In this document: in pieces, positions 32,859 to 41,057 of the stretch
How the letters are laid out: every line of letters begins with the position of its first letter
Numbering within the stretch: position 1 is the first letter of the stretch
NCBI GenBank assembly: GCA_900637135.1
Contig: LR134353.1
Location: 2,542,001 to 2,606,000 of the forward strand
Direction of reading: 5' to 3'
Source: Mycolicibacterium flavescens
Lineage (GTDB): Bacteria > Actinomycetota > Actinomycetes > Mycobacteriales > Mycobacteriaceae
DNA: 64,000 nt
The notes under the pieces: model-generated
What the model saw: the letters and a program-made list of their open reading frames with translations, nothing else
The model's database searches: none
What the model was told of the DNA's origin: nothing
Position numbers and translations under genes: made by a program

Positions 32859-34148
32859 ATGCCGACTCCGAACCTTCCGCCCGGATTCGATTTCACCGAT
32901 CCAGATATCTATGCCGAACGCCTGCCGGTCGACGAACTCGCCGAGCTGCGCAAGGTGGCGCCGATCTGGTGGAACGAACAGACGAAAGGGAACCTGGCCT
33001 TCGGCGACGACGGTTTCTGGGTGGTCACCAAGCACAAGGACGTCAAGGAGATCTCGCGACGCAGCGACGTCTTCTCCAGCAACAAGAAGACCGCGCTTCC
33101 CCGCTATCGCGACGAGGCCGATCCCGAATCGCTCGAGGGCGGCAAGGTGGTCCTGCTCAATCAGGACGCCCCGCACCATACGCATCTGCGCAAGATCGTC
33201 TCGCGTGCGTTCACCCCGCGCGCGGTCGAATCCCTGCGCGCCGAACTGCGCGAGCGCGCGGCCAAGATCGTCAAGGCGGCCGCCGCCGAGGGCTCCGGCG
33301 ACTTCGTCGAGCAGGTGTCGGCCGAACTTCCGCTGCAGGCGATCGCGGGGCTGATGGGTGTGCCGCAGGAAGATCGGATGAAGCTGTTCCACTGGTCGAA
33401 TCAGATGGTGGGCGATCAGGATCCGGAGTACACCCGCAACGACCCCACCGCCGCCTCGGTCGAGCTGATCATGTACGGCATGCAAATGGCCGCGGAGCGC
33501 AGCAAGAACCCGGGCGAGGATCTGGTCACCAAGCTCGTGCAGGCCGACGTCGAGGGGCACAAACTCACCGACGACGAGTTCGGCTTCTTCGTCATCCTGC
33601 TGGCGGTGGCGGGCAACGAGACGACGCGGAACTCGATCACCCAGGGCATGATGGCGTTCACCGAATTCCCCGACCAGTGGGAGCTTTTCAAGCGGGAACG
33701 GCCCGTCACCGCGGCCGACGAGATCGTGCGCTGGGCCACCCCCGTCACGTCGTTTCAGCGCACCGCACTCGAGGACACCGAGCTGTCCGGTGTGAGGATC
33801 AAGAAAGGCGACCGGGTCGTCATGTTCTACCGGTCGGCCAATTTCGACGAAGAGGTCTTCGACGACCCCTACACCTTCAACATCCTGCGAGATCCCAACC
33901 CGCACGTCGGATTCGGCGGCACGGGTGCGCACTACTGCATCGGCGCGAACCTGGCCCGTATGACGATCGACCTCATCTTCAACGCGATCGCCGACGAGAT
34001 GCCGAACCTGCGGCCGCTGAGCCCGCCCGAACGGCTCCGGTCCGGCTGGCTCAACGGCATCAAACACTGGCAGGTTGACTACGTCGGCGCCGACACGGCC
34101 GTCGGTGGTCGGGCGCCGGTGGGCGCCCGCAGCGAGCCCGCGCCGTGA
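32859..34148 (+). CDS. cyp125: CYP125 family cytochrome P450, steroid C26-monooxygenase
   Basis: The 429-residue protein matches CYP125 from end to end: NLPPGFDFTDPDIYAERLPV, APHHTHLRKIVSRAFTPRAV, the I-helix AGNETTRNSITQGM, K-helix EIVRWATPV (ExxR) and the heme loop FGGTGAHYCIGANLAR with ligand Cys360, then RLRSGWLNGIKHWQVDY. CYP125 oxidises the terminal C26/C27 methyl of cholesterol or cholestenone in stages, starting side-chain degradation; electrons come from ferredoxin. The last 21 residues after WQVDY are extra relative to the M. tuberculosis protein. It may be a paralogue rather than the main cholesterol-cluster copy, because the usual sterol cluster is absent here. KstR-like box upstream. 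Confidence 0.93.
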   Translation: MPTPNLPPGFDFTDPDIYAERLPVDELAELRKVAPIWWNEQTKGNLAFGDDGFWVVTKHKDVKEISRRSDVFSSNKKTALPRYRDEADPESLEGGKVVLLNQDAPHHTHLRKIVSRAFTPRAVESLRAELRERAAKIVKAAAAEGSGDFVEQVSAELPLQAIAGLMGVPQEDRMKLFHWSNQMVGDQDPEYTRNDPTAASVELIMYGMQMAAERSKNPGEDLVTKLVQADVEGHKLTDDEFGFFVILLAVAGNETTRNSITQGMMAFTEFPDQWELFKRERPVTAADEIVRWATPVTSFQRTALEDTELSGVRIKKGDRVVMFYRSANFDEEVFDDPYTFNILRDPNPHVGFGGTGAHYCIGANLARMTIDLIFNAIADEMPNLRPLSPPERLRSGWLNGIKHWQVDYVGADTAVGGRAPVGARSEPAP

Positions 34149-34891
34149 CGGCGTCCCCCGATCGGCGGACACACCTTTCCACCGGGGAAGGGTCCGATCG
34201 GCGGACGCGCCGGGTGGCAGCGCATCGATACCGTCACTTCGGCACCTGAAAGAGACGGGTGTCTGGTTCCACCCGGACGGGATCGACTACCAAGCCGGGT
34301 CTTGTTCGCAAGACCGGACCGTGAGTTGTCCATCGGGGGCACGCCTTACCCCACGGTCTGTCCCGTCCGGGCCCCACCGCGTATCAGTAGTCGATGATCG
34401 AGCGCCAGTACTCCTCTGGTGTTGAAGGCTCAACGCTGTGCTTGACCTGCGAGGTGGGCGGCGTGCCAGGCCGTGAAGGCCCAGTAGTAGACCGTTGGGC
34501 CGCGAGGTGCCTCGGAACGCTAGGTCAATGCCCTGACCGGTTATGTCACCGCGGATGCGGCAACTGCTTGGCTAGCAGTCCGACTTTGCAACAGTTACCT
34601 AGAGAGAATCATCTTGCGCATGAAATTGCCTTGGCGTGAACCTTGGTCAACAAAATTTTGCGGAAGTGACAGTTTCAGCGAAGTGACCGCGCTACCGTCA
34701 CTCGCACGCCCGTTGTGAGCTAGCTGAGAACCAACTCAGAGAAAGGCCCGTCAACGGGCTAAGGCGGGGCCATCGGGGGCGCTGACATGCATCTGCCATA
34801 CACCCACTTCGCACGCTGTCGCGTGCGCCCTCAGCCCATGAATCCAGAACAGCGGAAATATCGCACACCACGTCGTGCACAGGGGACCATC
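34149..34891. other. Long non-coding stretch upstream of the Asn-rich gene
   Basis: The 743 bp start at normal GC and drift to roughly 45-50% GC near 34,560-34,690, much lower than the rest of the window. A 13-bp direct repeat CCGATCGGCGGAC occurs at 34,158-34,170 and 34,194-34,206. A 60-bp segment at 34,391-34,450 is repeated at 37,556-37,615. Open frames here are short and not protein-like. The promoter of the Asn-rich gene is presumably in the AT-richer part. Confidence 0.6.
34391..34450. repeat. Left 60-bp direct repeat flanking the Asn-rich gene; relic of a small membrane protein gene
   Basis: This segment and 37,556-37,615 agree at 49 of 60 positions in direct orientation. Read on the minus strand it encodes VKHSVEPSTPEEYWRSIIDY and a stop. 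This resembles the C-terminus SEIPEDYWLSLLNSR of the gene at 39,250-39,539. I take it as a decayed copy of the end of that gene family. Confidence 0.6.
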
Positions 34892-37291
34892 ATGCAAAAC
34901 ACGAGCTGCATCGGGCGAGTCGGGGCGCTAGCCGTCGCACTAGGCATCGGAGTCGGATTGGTCTCGACGCCGTGGGTGGTATCAGCCAAGCCGTCCGACG
35001 ACACGGCCTCGTCAACCGAGTCCGATTCATCAAACGCGAAGGCACCCAAGGCGCCTAAAGCCCAGAAGCCGGAAAAGAGTGTCGCTGTCTCGAAGAATGG
35101 GGTGGTCAAGAAGCAAAGAGGCACCGCGAGTGCCTCTACCCCAGAAGGCAGCACCGGCACCAAGTCTAAGGCCAAAGGCGATGGTGCCACAGCGAACGTG
35201 ACTAGCGGCAACAACAGTAGGGCCAGCGCCACGGGCACTAATGCCACTGCCACCGCGGCCGGCGGCGTCAACAACCGTGCCACCGTCAAAGGCGATAACA
35301 GCACCGCCCGCGCCGGTTCAGATGGCAACGACAGCAACAGCAACACTGCCTCGGTGCGGGGCGACAACAGCGCTGCGTACGCGGGCTACGGCGGCTCCGG
35401 CAACAGCAACAACACCGCCACCGTCACCGGGAATGACAGCGCCGCCGGGGCGGGCTCGTTCGGTGGCAACAACACCTACAACACTGCCACCGTTGAGGGC
35501 GACAACGCCCAAGCCTGGGCCGGCGGGGGCACAGGGCCAGAACTCCCATTCCCGGACGGCGGACCAGGTAGCAACAGTTCCGGCAACACGGCGATTGCCA
35601 CCAACACGGGCAGTGATAGCGAGGTCTACGCCTACGCCGGCGTCGTTGGGGACAATAACGACAACAACGCCGCCACCGCCACAAACAACGGCGCCGGCAA
35701 CGCCTTCGTCGGAGCTGCAGCTGGAGCCAAGGGTATTGATAACAGCGACAACTCTGCCACCGCTACGAATAGCGGTGACAACGCCGTGACAGAAAGCTTG
35801 GCCGGCTCAGCTGGCAACAACAACACCGGTAACACCACCGCATCCTCAAACAGTGGAGACAACGCCGAGACGGAGAGCGGGGCCGGCTCTGGTGGCAACA
35901 ACAACACCGGTAACACCGCCACTGCCTTCAACAGCGGCCTCGACAGCTTCATCGCCGCCATCGCCGGCTCGTCTGGCGACGACAACAGCGACAACGTCGC
36001 CACCATCACGAGTACCGACACCAGCACCGGCATCGCCTACGCCGGCTCTCTCGGCTCCGGCAACAACAGCAACGCCGCCACCGTCACCGGGAACGACAGC
36101 ACCGCCGGCGCAGGCTCTTTCGGCGATCACAACGCGACCAACATCGCCTCGGTTGAGGGCGATAACACCCAAGCGTGGGCTGGCGGCGGCACCACGCCGG
36201 ACGTTCTGGGCGGCGGACCCGGCAGTAACAGCACTGGCAACAGGGCCACCGCCACCAACACCGGCAGCGATAGCGTGGTCATCGTCGCCGCCGGCGTTGT
36301 GGGCGATGACAACGACCAAAACACCGCCACCGTCACTAACACCGGCAGCGATGGTGGGACTTTTGCCGCCAGCGCCGGCGTGAAGGGCAACAACAACGAC
36401 AACAACACCGCCACTGCCACCAACACCGGCCTAGACAGCTTCCTCGCCGCCATTGCTGGGTCTGGCGGTGATGACAACAGCAACAACACCGCCACCATCA
36501 CGGGCAACTGGGACGGAACCGGTATCGGCACCGGGAGCGGGAGCGCCTACGCCGGCTCTCTCGGCTCCGGCAACAGCAACAACACCGCCACCGTCATCGG
36601 CACCGACAGCACCGCCGGGGCGGGCTCCTTCGGCGACAACAACACCGACAACACCGCCGCCGCGGAGGGTGGAAACGCCGAAGCCTGGGCCGGCGGCGGA
36701 ACGCAAAATATCTTTGGCACCACGACTGGCAACAACAACTCCGGCAACACCGCCACCGCTACTAACAGCGGAGAGGTCCCGCACAACAGCGATTACATCA
36801 CCTACGCCCAGGCCGGTGTCACGGGCGACAACAACACCGACAACACCGCCACCGCAGCCAACAGCGGCGACAACGGCGTCGCGTCGGCTGGCGCCGGCTC
36901 TGTCGGCGACAGCAACGCTGCCAACAGCGCCACCGCGTCCAACAGCGGCAACGACAGCGTTGCTTCTGCCTTAGCCGGCACCTCGGGCCACAACAATAGT
37001 GTCAATAACGCGGACGCCTCGAACTTCGCGGATGGTTCCAGCATCTTCGCCGAAGCCGGTTGGTTCGGAAACAACAACAGTGACAACAACGCCACCGCCA
37101 CCAACAACGGCCTCGACGCCCTACTCAATGCCATCGCCGGCTCGTTCGGAGACGACAACACCGATAACATCGCCATCGCAACCAACGCCGTTGGCGGGAC
37201 CACTACTACTGCCGAAGCAGGCAGTAACAGCGATGGCAACGACAGCGTCGAGGTCGAAGCAACCGACGGACAGATCATCATCCACCCGTAG
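34892..37291 (+). CDS. Large secreted Asn/Thr/Ala/Gly-rich repeat protein
   Basis: From ATG 34,892 (AGGGGACC upstream) the protein has 799 residues. A signal peptide (residues 1-32, ending WVVSA) is followed by a Ser/Lys-rich linker to about residue 95. About 680 residues of repeats follow, built on variants of AGSxGDNNxxNTATATNSG with N/D at turns. Three long blocks share TVTGNDSxAGAGSFG...VEGDNxQAWAGGG, spaced 220 and 170 residues. The regular alternation suggests a beta-solenoid or Ca-binding-like surface structure. The N-terminal signal is of the type found on large mycobacterial exoproteins. It is not PE_PGRS: there is no PE domain and no GGAGG repeats. Function is unknown; surface adhesion or cell-wall association is inference. 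Confidence 0.85.
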   Translation: MQNTSCIGRVGALAVALGIGVGLVSTPWVVSAKPSDDTASSTESDSSNAKAPKAPKAQKPEKSVAVSKNGVVKKQRGTASASTPEGSTGTKSKAKGDGATANVTSGNNSRASATGTNATATAAGGVNNRATVKGDNSTARAGSDGNDSNSNTASVRGDNSAAYAGYGGSGNSNNTATVTGNDSAAGAGSFGGNNTYNTATVEGDNAQAWAGGGTGPELPFPDGGPGSNSSGNTAIATNTGSDSEVYAYAGVVGDNNDNNAATATNNGAGNAFVGAAAGAKGIDNSDNSATATNSGDNAVTESLAGSAGNNNTGNTTASSNSGDNAETESGAGSGGNNNTGNTATAFNSGLDSFIAAIAGSSGDDNSDNVATITSTDTSTGIAYAGSLGSGNNSNAATVTGNDSTAGAGSFGDHNATNIASVEGDNTQAWAGGGTTPDVLGGGPGSNSTGNRATATNTGSDSVVIVAAGVVGDDNDQNTATVTNTGSDGGTFAASAGVKGNNNDNNTATATNTGLDSFLAAIAGSGGDDNSNNTATITGNWDGTGIGTGSGSAYAGSLGSGNSNNTATVIGTDSTAGAGSFGDNNTDNTAAAEGGNAEAWAGGGTQNIFGTTTGNNNSGNTATATNSGEVPHNSDYITYAQAGVTGDNNTDNTATAANSGDNGVASAGAGSVGDSNAANSATASNSGNDSVASALAGTSGHNNSVNNADASNFADGSSIFAEAGWFGNNNSDNNATATNNGLDALLNAIAGSFGDDNTDNIAIATNAVGGTTTTAEAGSNSDGNDSVEVEATDGQIIIHP
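35190..37240 (+). repeat. Coding tandem repeats of the Asn-rich protein
   Basis: The DNA is dominated by AAC, ACC, GCC and GGC codons. Short units of about 29-31 codons recur with drift, and the longer block marked by the AGAGSFGG/AGAGSFGD element recurs at 35,462, 36,122 and 36,632 (660 and 510 bp apart). Spacing in multiples of three keeps the frame open, as expected for an expanding repeat under selection for translation. Confidence 0.8.
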
Positions 37292-38468
37292 TCGCGAATA
37301 CCACCCGAACTCGGCCACGTACGTCCACCACTACGAAACCGCCGCTAGGTCAGAGGTTCGAGGTCACAGCTCCTACGTGGTAGTTCGCTGGCCGAGCTTG
37401 ACCGGCGGCTGTGACGGCACTTGGCGGCCGCCGGATTTGGTCGTGATTCGTGTCAACCGCGAAAAGATGGTCGGTAATCTCCGACCATTTGGTCGGCATC
37501 GTCGTCTATTTCACTTGCACAAGCAACAGGTGGAACAACCAGTAGTGGCTAGTGCTCGATGATCGAGCGTCAGTACTTCTCCGGTATGAGTCGCTCAACG
37601 CTGTACGTGACCTGCAAAAACAAGGTCAGCGTCATACTCTTTGCCATTGGTATCTTCGGCTGAGCTGACTCCCGCTCCATCGAGGGAGACAGCCATGACC
37701 ACGGCCGCCAACCCGCACCCGGCCCCTGGACCATCCGTGTCCGTTCTGTGGCGCATCCGAGGGCCAACCATGCCGAACCCAAAACAGGGGTCGACTACGA
37801 CTGGCCACGCTCGCGTCGATTTGAGCTGGTTGTTGACTGATGGCACCAGCATCGGCCCACCTACCAGGCACTGTGCTGCCAGTGCGGCAATGTCGAACCG
37901 TGAAGGTCGCGCCGAAGCGACGCGGCTACTGGGCGACCGGACTGGCATCGAGACGTCGGCGATCTGAGTGTGAGGCGTGGGGAGAGATCACGACGCACGC
38001 GTGGCGATGACCCGTAGCGCGATTAGGAAGGGAATTGCAAACGCGTGGCACTTGGAGGCGAAGTGCCGAAGGGTTGGCCTTGGGATGCCGACCGTCGCAC
38101 CTACCGGGAAGTCAACGTCCCCCGCGCAGCCCCTACCTCCGGCACGCTTACGTGGTGGAGGACGCGCAATAGCTTGGAGCCGGGGAACGCTACGTGACGG
38201 CGATATGCGGCGACACGACGCCGTTCGACCGGGACCCTTCCGGAACAGAGTGGATGACAGCCGGTACGGCGACGATGGGGTTACGCCGCGCGCCGGGAGG
38301 TGCGCGACGAGGAGTGCGAGGATCCCGAGACCGGGCTGTGGTGGGTAGAGATGGATTGCGTTAACTGCCTCGTGGCGAATGCGCAGCGTCTAGGGCAAGC
38401 CTGTAGGGACTTGTGCAGCAAGCTGCTCGAGGTGACTGCCATCGTTGACCCGCCGATGTACCCAGCCG
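37292..38468. other. Decayed non-coding region of the island
   Basis: About 1.2 kb with no convincing intact gene. It contains the right 60-bp repeat. A stretch near 38,190-38,491 reads in two adjacent frames as RYVTAICGDTTPFDRDPSG and then CEDPETGLWWVEMDCVNC, which looks like a frameshifted relic of an unknown Cys-containing protein. Codon usage is less GC-biased than in the flanking core genes. Confidence 0.5.
37556..37615. repeat. Right 60-bp direct repeat; relic of the same small membrane protein gene
   Basis: This is the partner of 34,391-34,450 (49 of 60 identical, same orientation). The minus strand reads VTYSVERLIPEKY, a stop, then RSIIEH. The similarity to the 39,250 gene continues upstream in the reading direction for some 20 residues (KIPMAKSMTLTLFL). 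It is a decayed copy. Confidence 0.6.
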
Positions 38469-38797
38469 TCAGGTTGGTAGCAGTCGGCTGATCGGTGCTA
38501 GACCGCCGAGTGCACTGTGGCGTCGTTGAGTGTTGTAGTTCTCGATCCCGGGTGCAAGGGCTGCGGCTCGCTCGGCGTTACTGGTGAATATCTGGCGGTA
38601 TGCCCACTCGGTTTGCAGGGTGCGGTTTAGTCGCTCTGCCTTTCCGTTCTGCCAGGTGCAGTGCGGTTTGATGAACACTTGTCGGGCGCCCAACTCGTGA
38701 CAGACTTCGCGGATTGACCAGCGGTAGGCCTAGGCGTTATCGGTCCTCACTCGCTCGATGCGGGTGATGCCATGCTGGTGGAAGTACCCGCGGCGGC
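38469..38797 (-). pseudogene. IS481-type transposase C-terminal relic
   Basis: The minus strand reads YFHQHGITRIERVRTDNA, an in-frame TAG, then AYRWSIREVCHELGARQVFI, then CTWQNGKAERLNRTLQTEWAY and a GIENYNTQRRHSALGG end. This is the C-terminal half of a DDE integrase core of the IS481 type, including the NGKAER element with the last acidic residue. The first two catalytic residues and both IS ends are missing, and the stop interrupts it. It is dead and marks past transposition into the island. Confidence 0.8.
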
Positions 38798-39249
38798 GCG
38801 ACGGAGAAATGCCGCGCAGGTGTAGTGCGGCCGGTTACTGGCACACCGGGCAGCCTTACGCGGTGCAACAGCAGATCGATCGGCTGGAACTACTACTTGT
38901 GCGGCTGGCCAATTCCGCCCGACGCAATGGACTGGCCGGAACTCGACGCCCTCAACGATGACGTGCGCACCACCACGGCCGACGCAGTGCTGTTGTTAAA
39001 GCACGCCGCCGCCCATTTCGACGCTCAGCTTCACGAGCGGCCCTGAGCAGCCCAACTTTCAGGGAACTCATAGTTCGCGATGAAGCTGAACTAACCCTTC
39101 GGCTTGTCGCCTGCTCACGTAGTAGCCGGTCGAATCCATAGGTTATTTTCGATTGGCGCCCGCCGGGGTGGGCCGGTTGTCGCCTGTGTCTTCGGTGTCA
39201 GGCATCGGCAGTCTCTCGTTGAGCGCGTGGGTTGGGGGCAGGTCAACCG
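38798..39249. other. Non-coding remainder of the island with a possible frameshifted relic
   Basis: Between the transposase relic and the membrane gene, the plus strand reads TGQPYAVQQQIDRLELLLVR and, in another frame, AMDWPELDALNDDVRTTTAD followed by VLLLKHAAAHFDAQLHERP and a stop at 39,046. Joined by a frameshift these make a plausible small helical protein, now broken. The rest (39,047-39,249) shows nothing I can identify. Confidence 0.4.
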
Positions 39250-39539
39250 CTATCGGGAGTTGAGCAGTGAGAGCCAATAATCCTCCGGTATCTCACTGTT
39301 CGACTTCAGCACCATGGCCAGACCGGTCGCCATCGCGATGCCGAGCAGGCCCAGCCATAACCCGAAGACGCCGATGACGATCCAGAGCGCGGTGGTGACG
39401 GCCGGCCACGGCGACAGCATCGCCAGCGCGGGCGCGAAGAAGAAGCCGGCACCGATGTACCACGCCGACCCGGCGCGGTCGGAGATCAGCACGAAACGCA
39501 GCCACCGGGGGATCGGCGCGTCGCGGGTATCGCCCCCAT
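39250..39539 (-). CDS. Small membrane protein, probably frameshifted right after its start
   Basis: A strong ribosome-binding site (GAAGGAGG) sits six bases before an ATG at 39,539. The protein-like frame (DTRDAPIPRWLRFVLISDRAG ..., two to three TM segments, ending SEIPEDYWLSLLNSR) is one base off that ATG. Adding one G to the run ATGGGGG gives MGGDTRDAPIPRWLRF and a 96-residue membrane protein. As sequenced, the ATG frame stops after 17 codons. The protein has hydrophobic helices at about residues 25-45 and 48-78. Its C-terminus is the parent of the two 60-bp relics in the island. Function unknown. Confidence 0.65.
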
Positions 39540-39585
39540 GATTGCCTCCTTCTGTTCGATGGCACTGACAACGCTGCCCTCCTGA

Positions 39586-39613
39586 GGTAACCAGCGCAAT
39601 TACCTGCCAGGTA
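39586..39613. promoter_or_regulatory. Palindromes between divergent genes, candidate XRE operator
   Basis: TACCTGCCAGGTA (39,601-39,613) has perfect six-base arms around one base, and GGTAA/TTACC (39,586-39,590 and 39,600-39,604) overlap it. They lie in the 110-bp gap between the membrane gene and the XRE regulator, 37 bp before the regulator ATG. Autoregulation is the natural guess. Confidence 0.5.
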
Positions 39614-39649
39614 GTGGCCCGGGCGCTCGTGGGCGGCCACACTGGCAAC

Positions 39650-40426
39650 ATGACCTTCGCGGCTGTGCAGACCCAGACATTCGGCGTGCTGTTGAAACAG
39701 TGGCGTGGCCGCCGTCGGCTCAGCCAGCTCGATCTCGCCGTCGCCGCCGATGTGTCGCCCCGGCACGTCAGCTTCATCGAGACCGGACGATCCACCCCGA
39801 GCCGGACGATGGTGCTGCGGCTGGCCGAGGTGCTCGACGTGCCGCGTCGTGAGCAGAACCAGCTGTTGATGGCGGCAGGTTTGGCGCCGGTGCACCCCGA
39901 GCGGTCCCTTGATGACCCGGACATGGCTGCAGTCCGCGCCGGAATCGATCGAGTCCTGTTCGCCTACAACCCTTTTCCGTGTGTCGCGGTGGACCGCGGA
40001 TGGCAGATCGTGCGGGCCAACGAGGGTGCCGGCGTGCTGATGGACGGTGTCGCACCAGAACTGCTCGAACGCCCGAACGCGCTGCGCATCGCCTTGCATC
40101 CCAACGGTCTGGCGCCGAGGATCAGAAACCTCGCGCAGTGGCGGCACCACCTCATCGAGCGCCTCCGGCGTGAGGTCGCCGTGAGCGGCTCCGATGTGCT
40201 GTCGTCGCTCTTGGCCGAAATCGACTCCTACCCCGGCGGTTCCGACGGCTCATCGGATCTGGGCAGCGTGGCGGTACCGCTCGAGCTCGCCACACCCGAC
40301 GGGCGCCTGCTGACCTTCCTGTCCACCGTGACGACGTTCGGCACCGCGCTCGACCTCACCGCCGCCGAGCTCTCGATCGAGGCGTTCCTGCCCGCCGACG
40401 ACGCCACCGCCGCCGCCTTGCGGTGA
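39650..40426 (+). CDS. XRE family regulator with MmyB-like ligand-binding domain
   Basis: From ATG 39,650 the protein has 258 residues. Residues 8-68 are an XRE helix-turn-helix (LLKQWRGRRRLSQLDLAVAA, then DVSPRHVSFIETGRSTPSR). The rest is the MmyB-like PAS-related domain (PCVAVDRGWQIVRANEGAGV, FLSTVTTFGTALDLTAAELS, ending IEAFLPADDATA). In Streptomyces and mycobacteria these regulators usually control a neighbouring SDR or oxidoreductase; the family is thought to bind fatty acids. Here the adjacent genes are a small membrane protein (divergent) and a 42-residue coupled frame. A 13-bp palindrome lies upstream. Confidence 0.9.
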   Translation: MTFAAVQTQTFGVLLKQWRGRRRLSQLDLAVAADVSPRHVSFIETGRSTPSRTMVLRLAEVLDVPRREQNQLLMAAGLAPVHPERSLDDPDMAAVRAGIDRVLFAYNPFPCVAVDRGWQIVRANEGAGVLMDGVAPELLERPNALRIALHPNGLAPRIRNLAQWRHHLIERLRREVAVSGSDVLSSLLAEIDSYPGGSDGSSDLGSVAVPLELATPDGRLLTFLSTVTTFGTALDLTAAELSIEAFLPADDATAAALR

Positions 40427-40551
40427 GAGCCGGCGATCATCGGATCCTGGAGGGCATCTCGATCGCCGGGTTCATCGGCGCGACCAACCGGATCGGCATC
40501 GAGCTGTCGGTCCCACCCAATCCCGAGTACACGGGTATCCCCGGCCGCTGA
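40423..40551 (+). CDS. 42-residue ORF translationally coupled to the XRE regulator
   Basis: GTG at 40,423 overlaps the regulator stop as GTGA. The frame encodes VRAGDHRILEGISIAGFIGA and goes on through TNRIGIELSVPPNPEYTGIP to GR and a TGA. The codon choice is coding-like and the hydrophobic/polar pattern is not random. It could be a tiny protein, or the surviving end of a larger gene whose start was lost when the regulator was inserted. I do not recognise it. Confidence 0.4.
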   Translation: MRAGDHRILEGISIAGFIGATNRIGIELSVPPNPEYTGIPGR

Positions 40552-40626
40552 CCGCCGGAACACGCCGCACCGGTAGTCGACCGAACCACGCATATGCGGC
40601 CGCAAACACCAATAGAGTCTGGCGTC

Positions 40627-41046
40627 ATGGACATCCGACTCGTTGCGGCGGCCGCGGTCATTCTCGGTGCCGGGGTCGCGGGCTGCTCCACACCGCCCGC
40701 GGCACTCGGTGGGACGACCGCGAAGGTAACCATCAACGGCGAGAGCACCGGTGGACCGCACGCCGTGTCGTGCACCCAGTCCGGGTGGCTGTGGACGATC
40801 GAGACACCCGACGAGAACAAGGGCTTCACGGCCAGCGTCGGCACCGGAGACAAGGTCACCGTCGAATCGGTGGCCTTCCACGACTTCGGCGGCTTCACCG
40901 GCAACTTCTGGCAGGGGAACATCGGCGAGGCCGAGGTCGAGGGCGACGGCGGCACGTTCACCATCACCGGGTCGGCGGATGGTTCGTTCACCGACAACCC
41001 GAGTAACGCGGTGACGGCCACCTTCCGCATCGAAGCCCACTGCTGA
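40627..41046 (+). CDS. LpqH (19-kDa antigen) family lipoprotein
   Basis: The 139-residue protein has a lipoprotein signal (MDIRLVAAAAVILGAGVAGC) with lipidated Cys20. The mature domain follows the mycobacterial 19-kDa antigen pattern: AKVTINGES, VSCTQSGWLWTIETP, VTVESVAFHDFGGFTGN, EVEGDGGTFTITGSADG and FRIEAHC, with one conserved disulfide pair (SCTQ...EAHC). Family members are surface lipoproteins that engage TLR2. It is followed after 11 bp by the NTF2-like gene, probably in one operon. Confidence 0.88.
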   Translation: MDIRLVAAAAVILGAGVAGCSTPPAALGGTTAKVTINGESTGGPHAVSCTQSGWLWTIETPDENKGFTASVGTGDKVTVESVAFHDFGGFTGNFWQGNIGEAEVEGDGGTFTITGSADGSFTDNPSNAVTATFRIEAHC

Positions 41047-41057
41047 GGGTCTGCGTC

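Noticed and set aside
35190..37240. CRISPR array in the Asn-rich repeat region
   Set aside because: Repeats are degenerate, in frame and codon-spaced, with no constant direct repeat or unique spacers and no cas genes.
34892..37291. PE_PGRS or PPE protein
   Set aside because: There is no PE/PPE N-terminal domain; it has a Sec signal peptide, and the repeats are Asn/Thr-rich rather than GGA/GGN.
37570..37967. Several overlapping open frames of 60-110 codons
   Set aside because: No frame shows domain structure or mycobacterial codon bias; the region is decayed DNA with a repeat relic.
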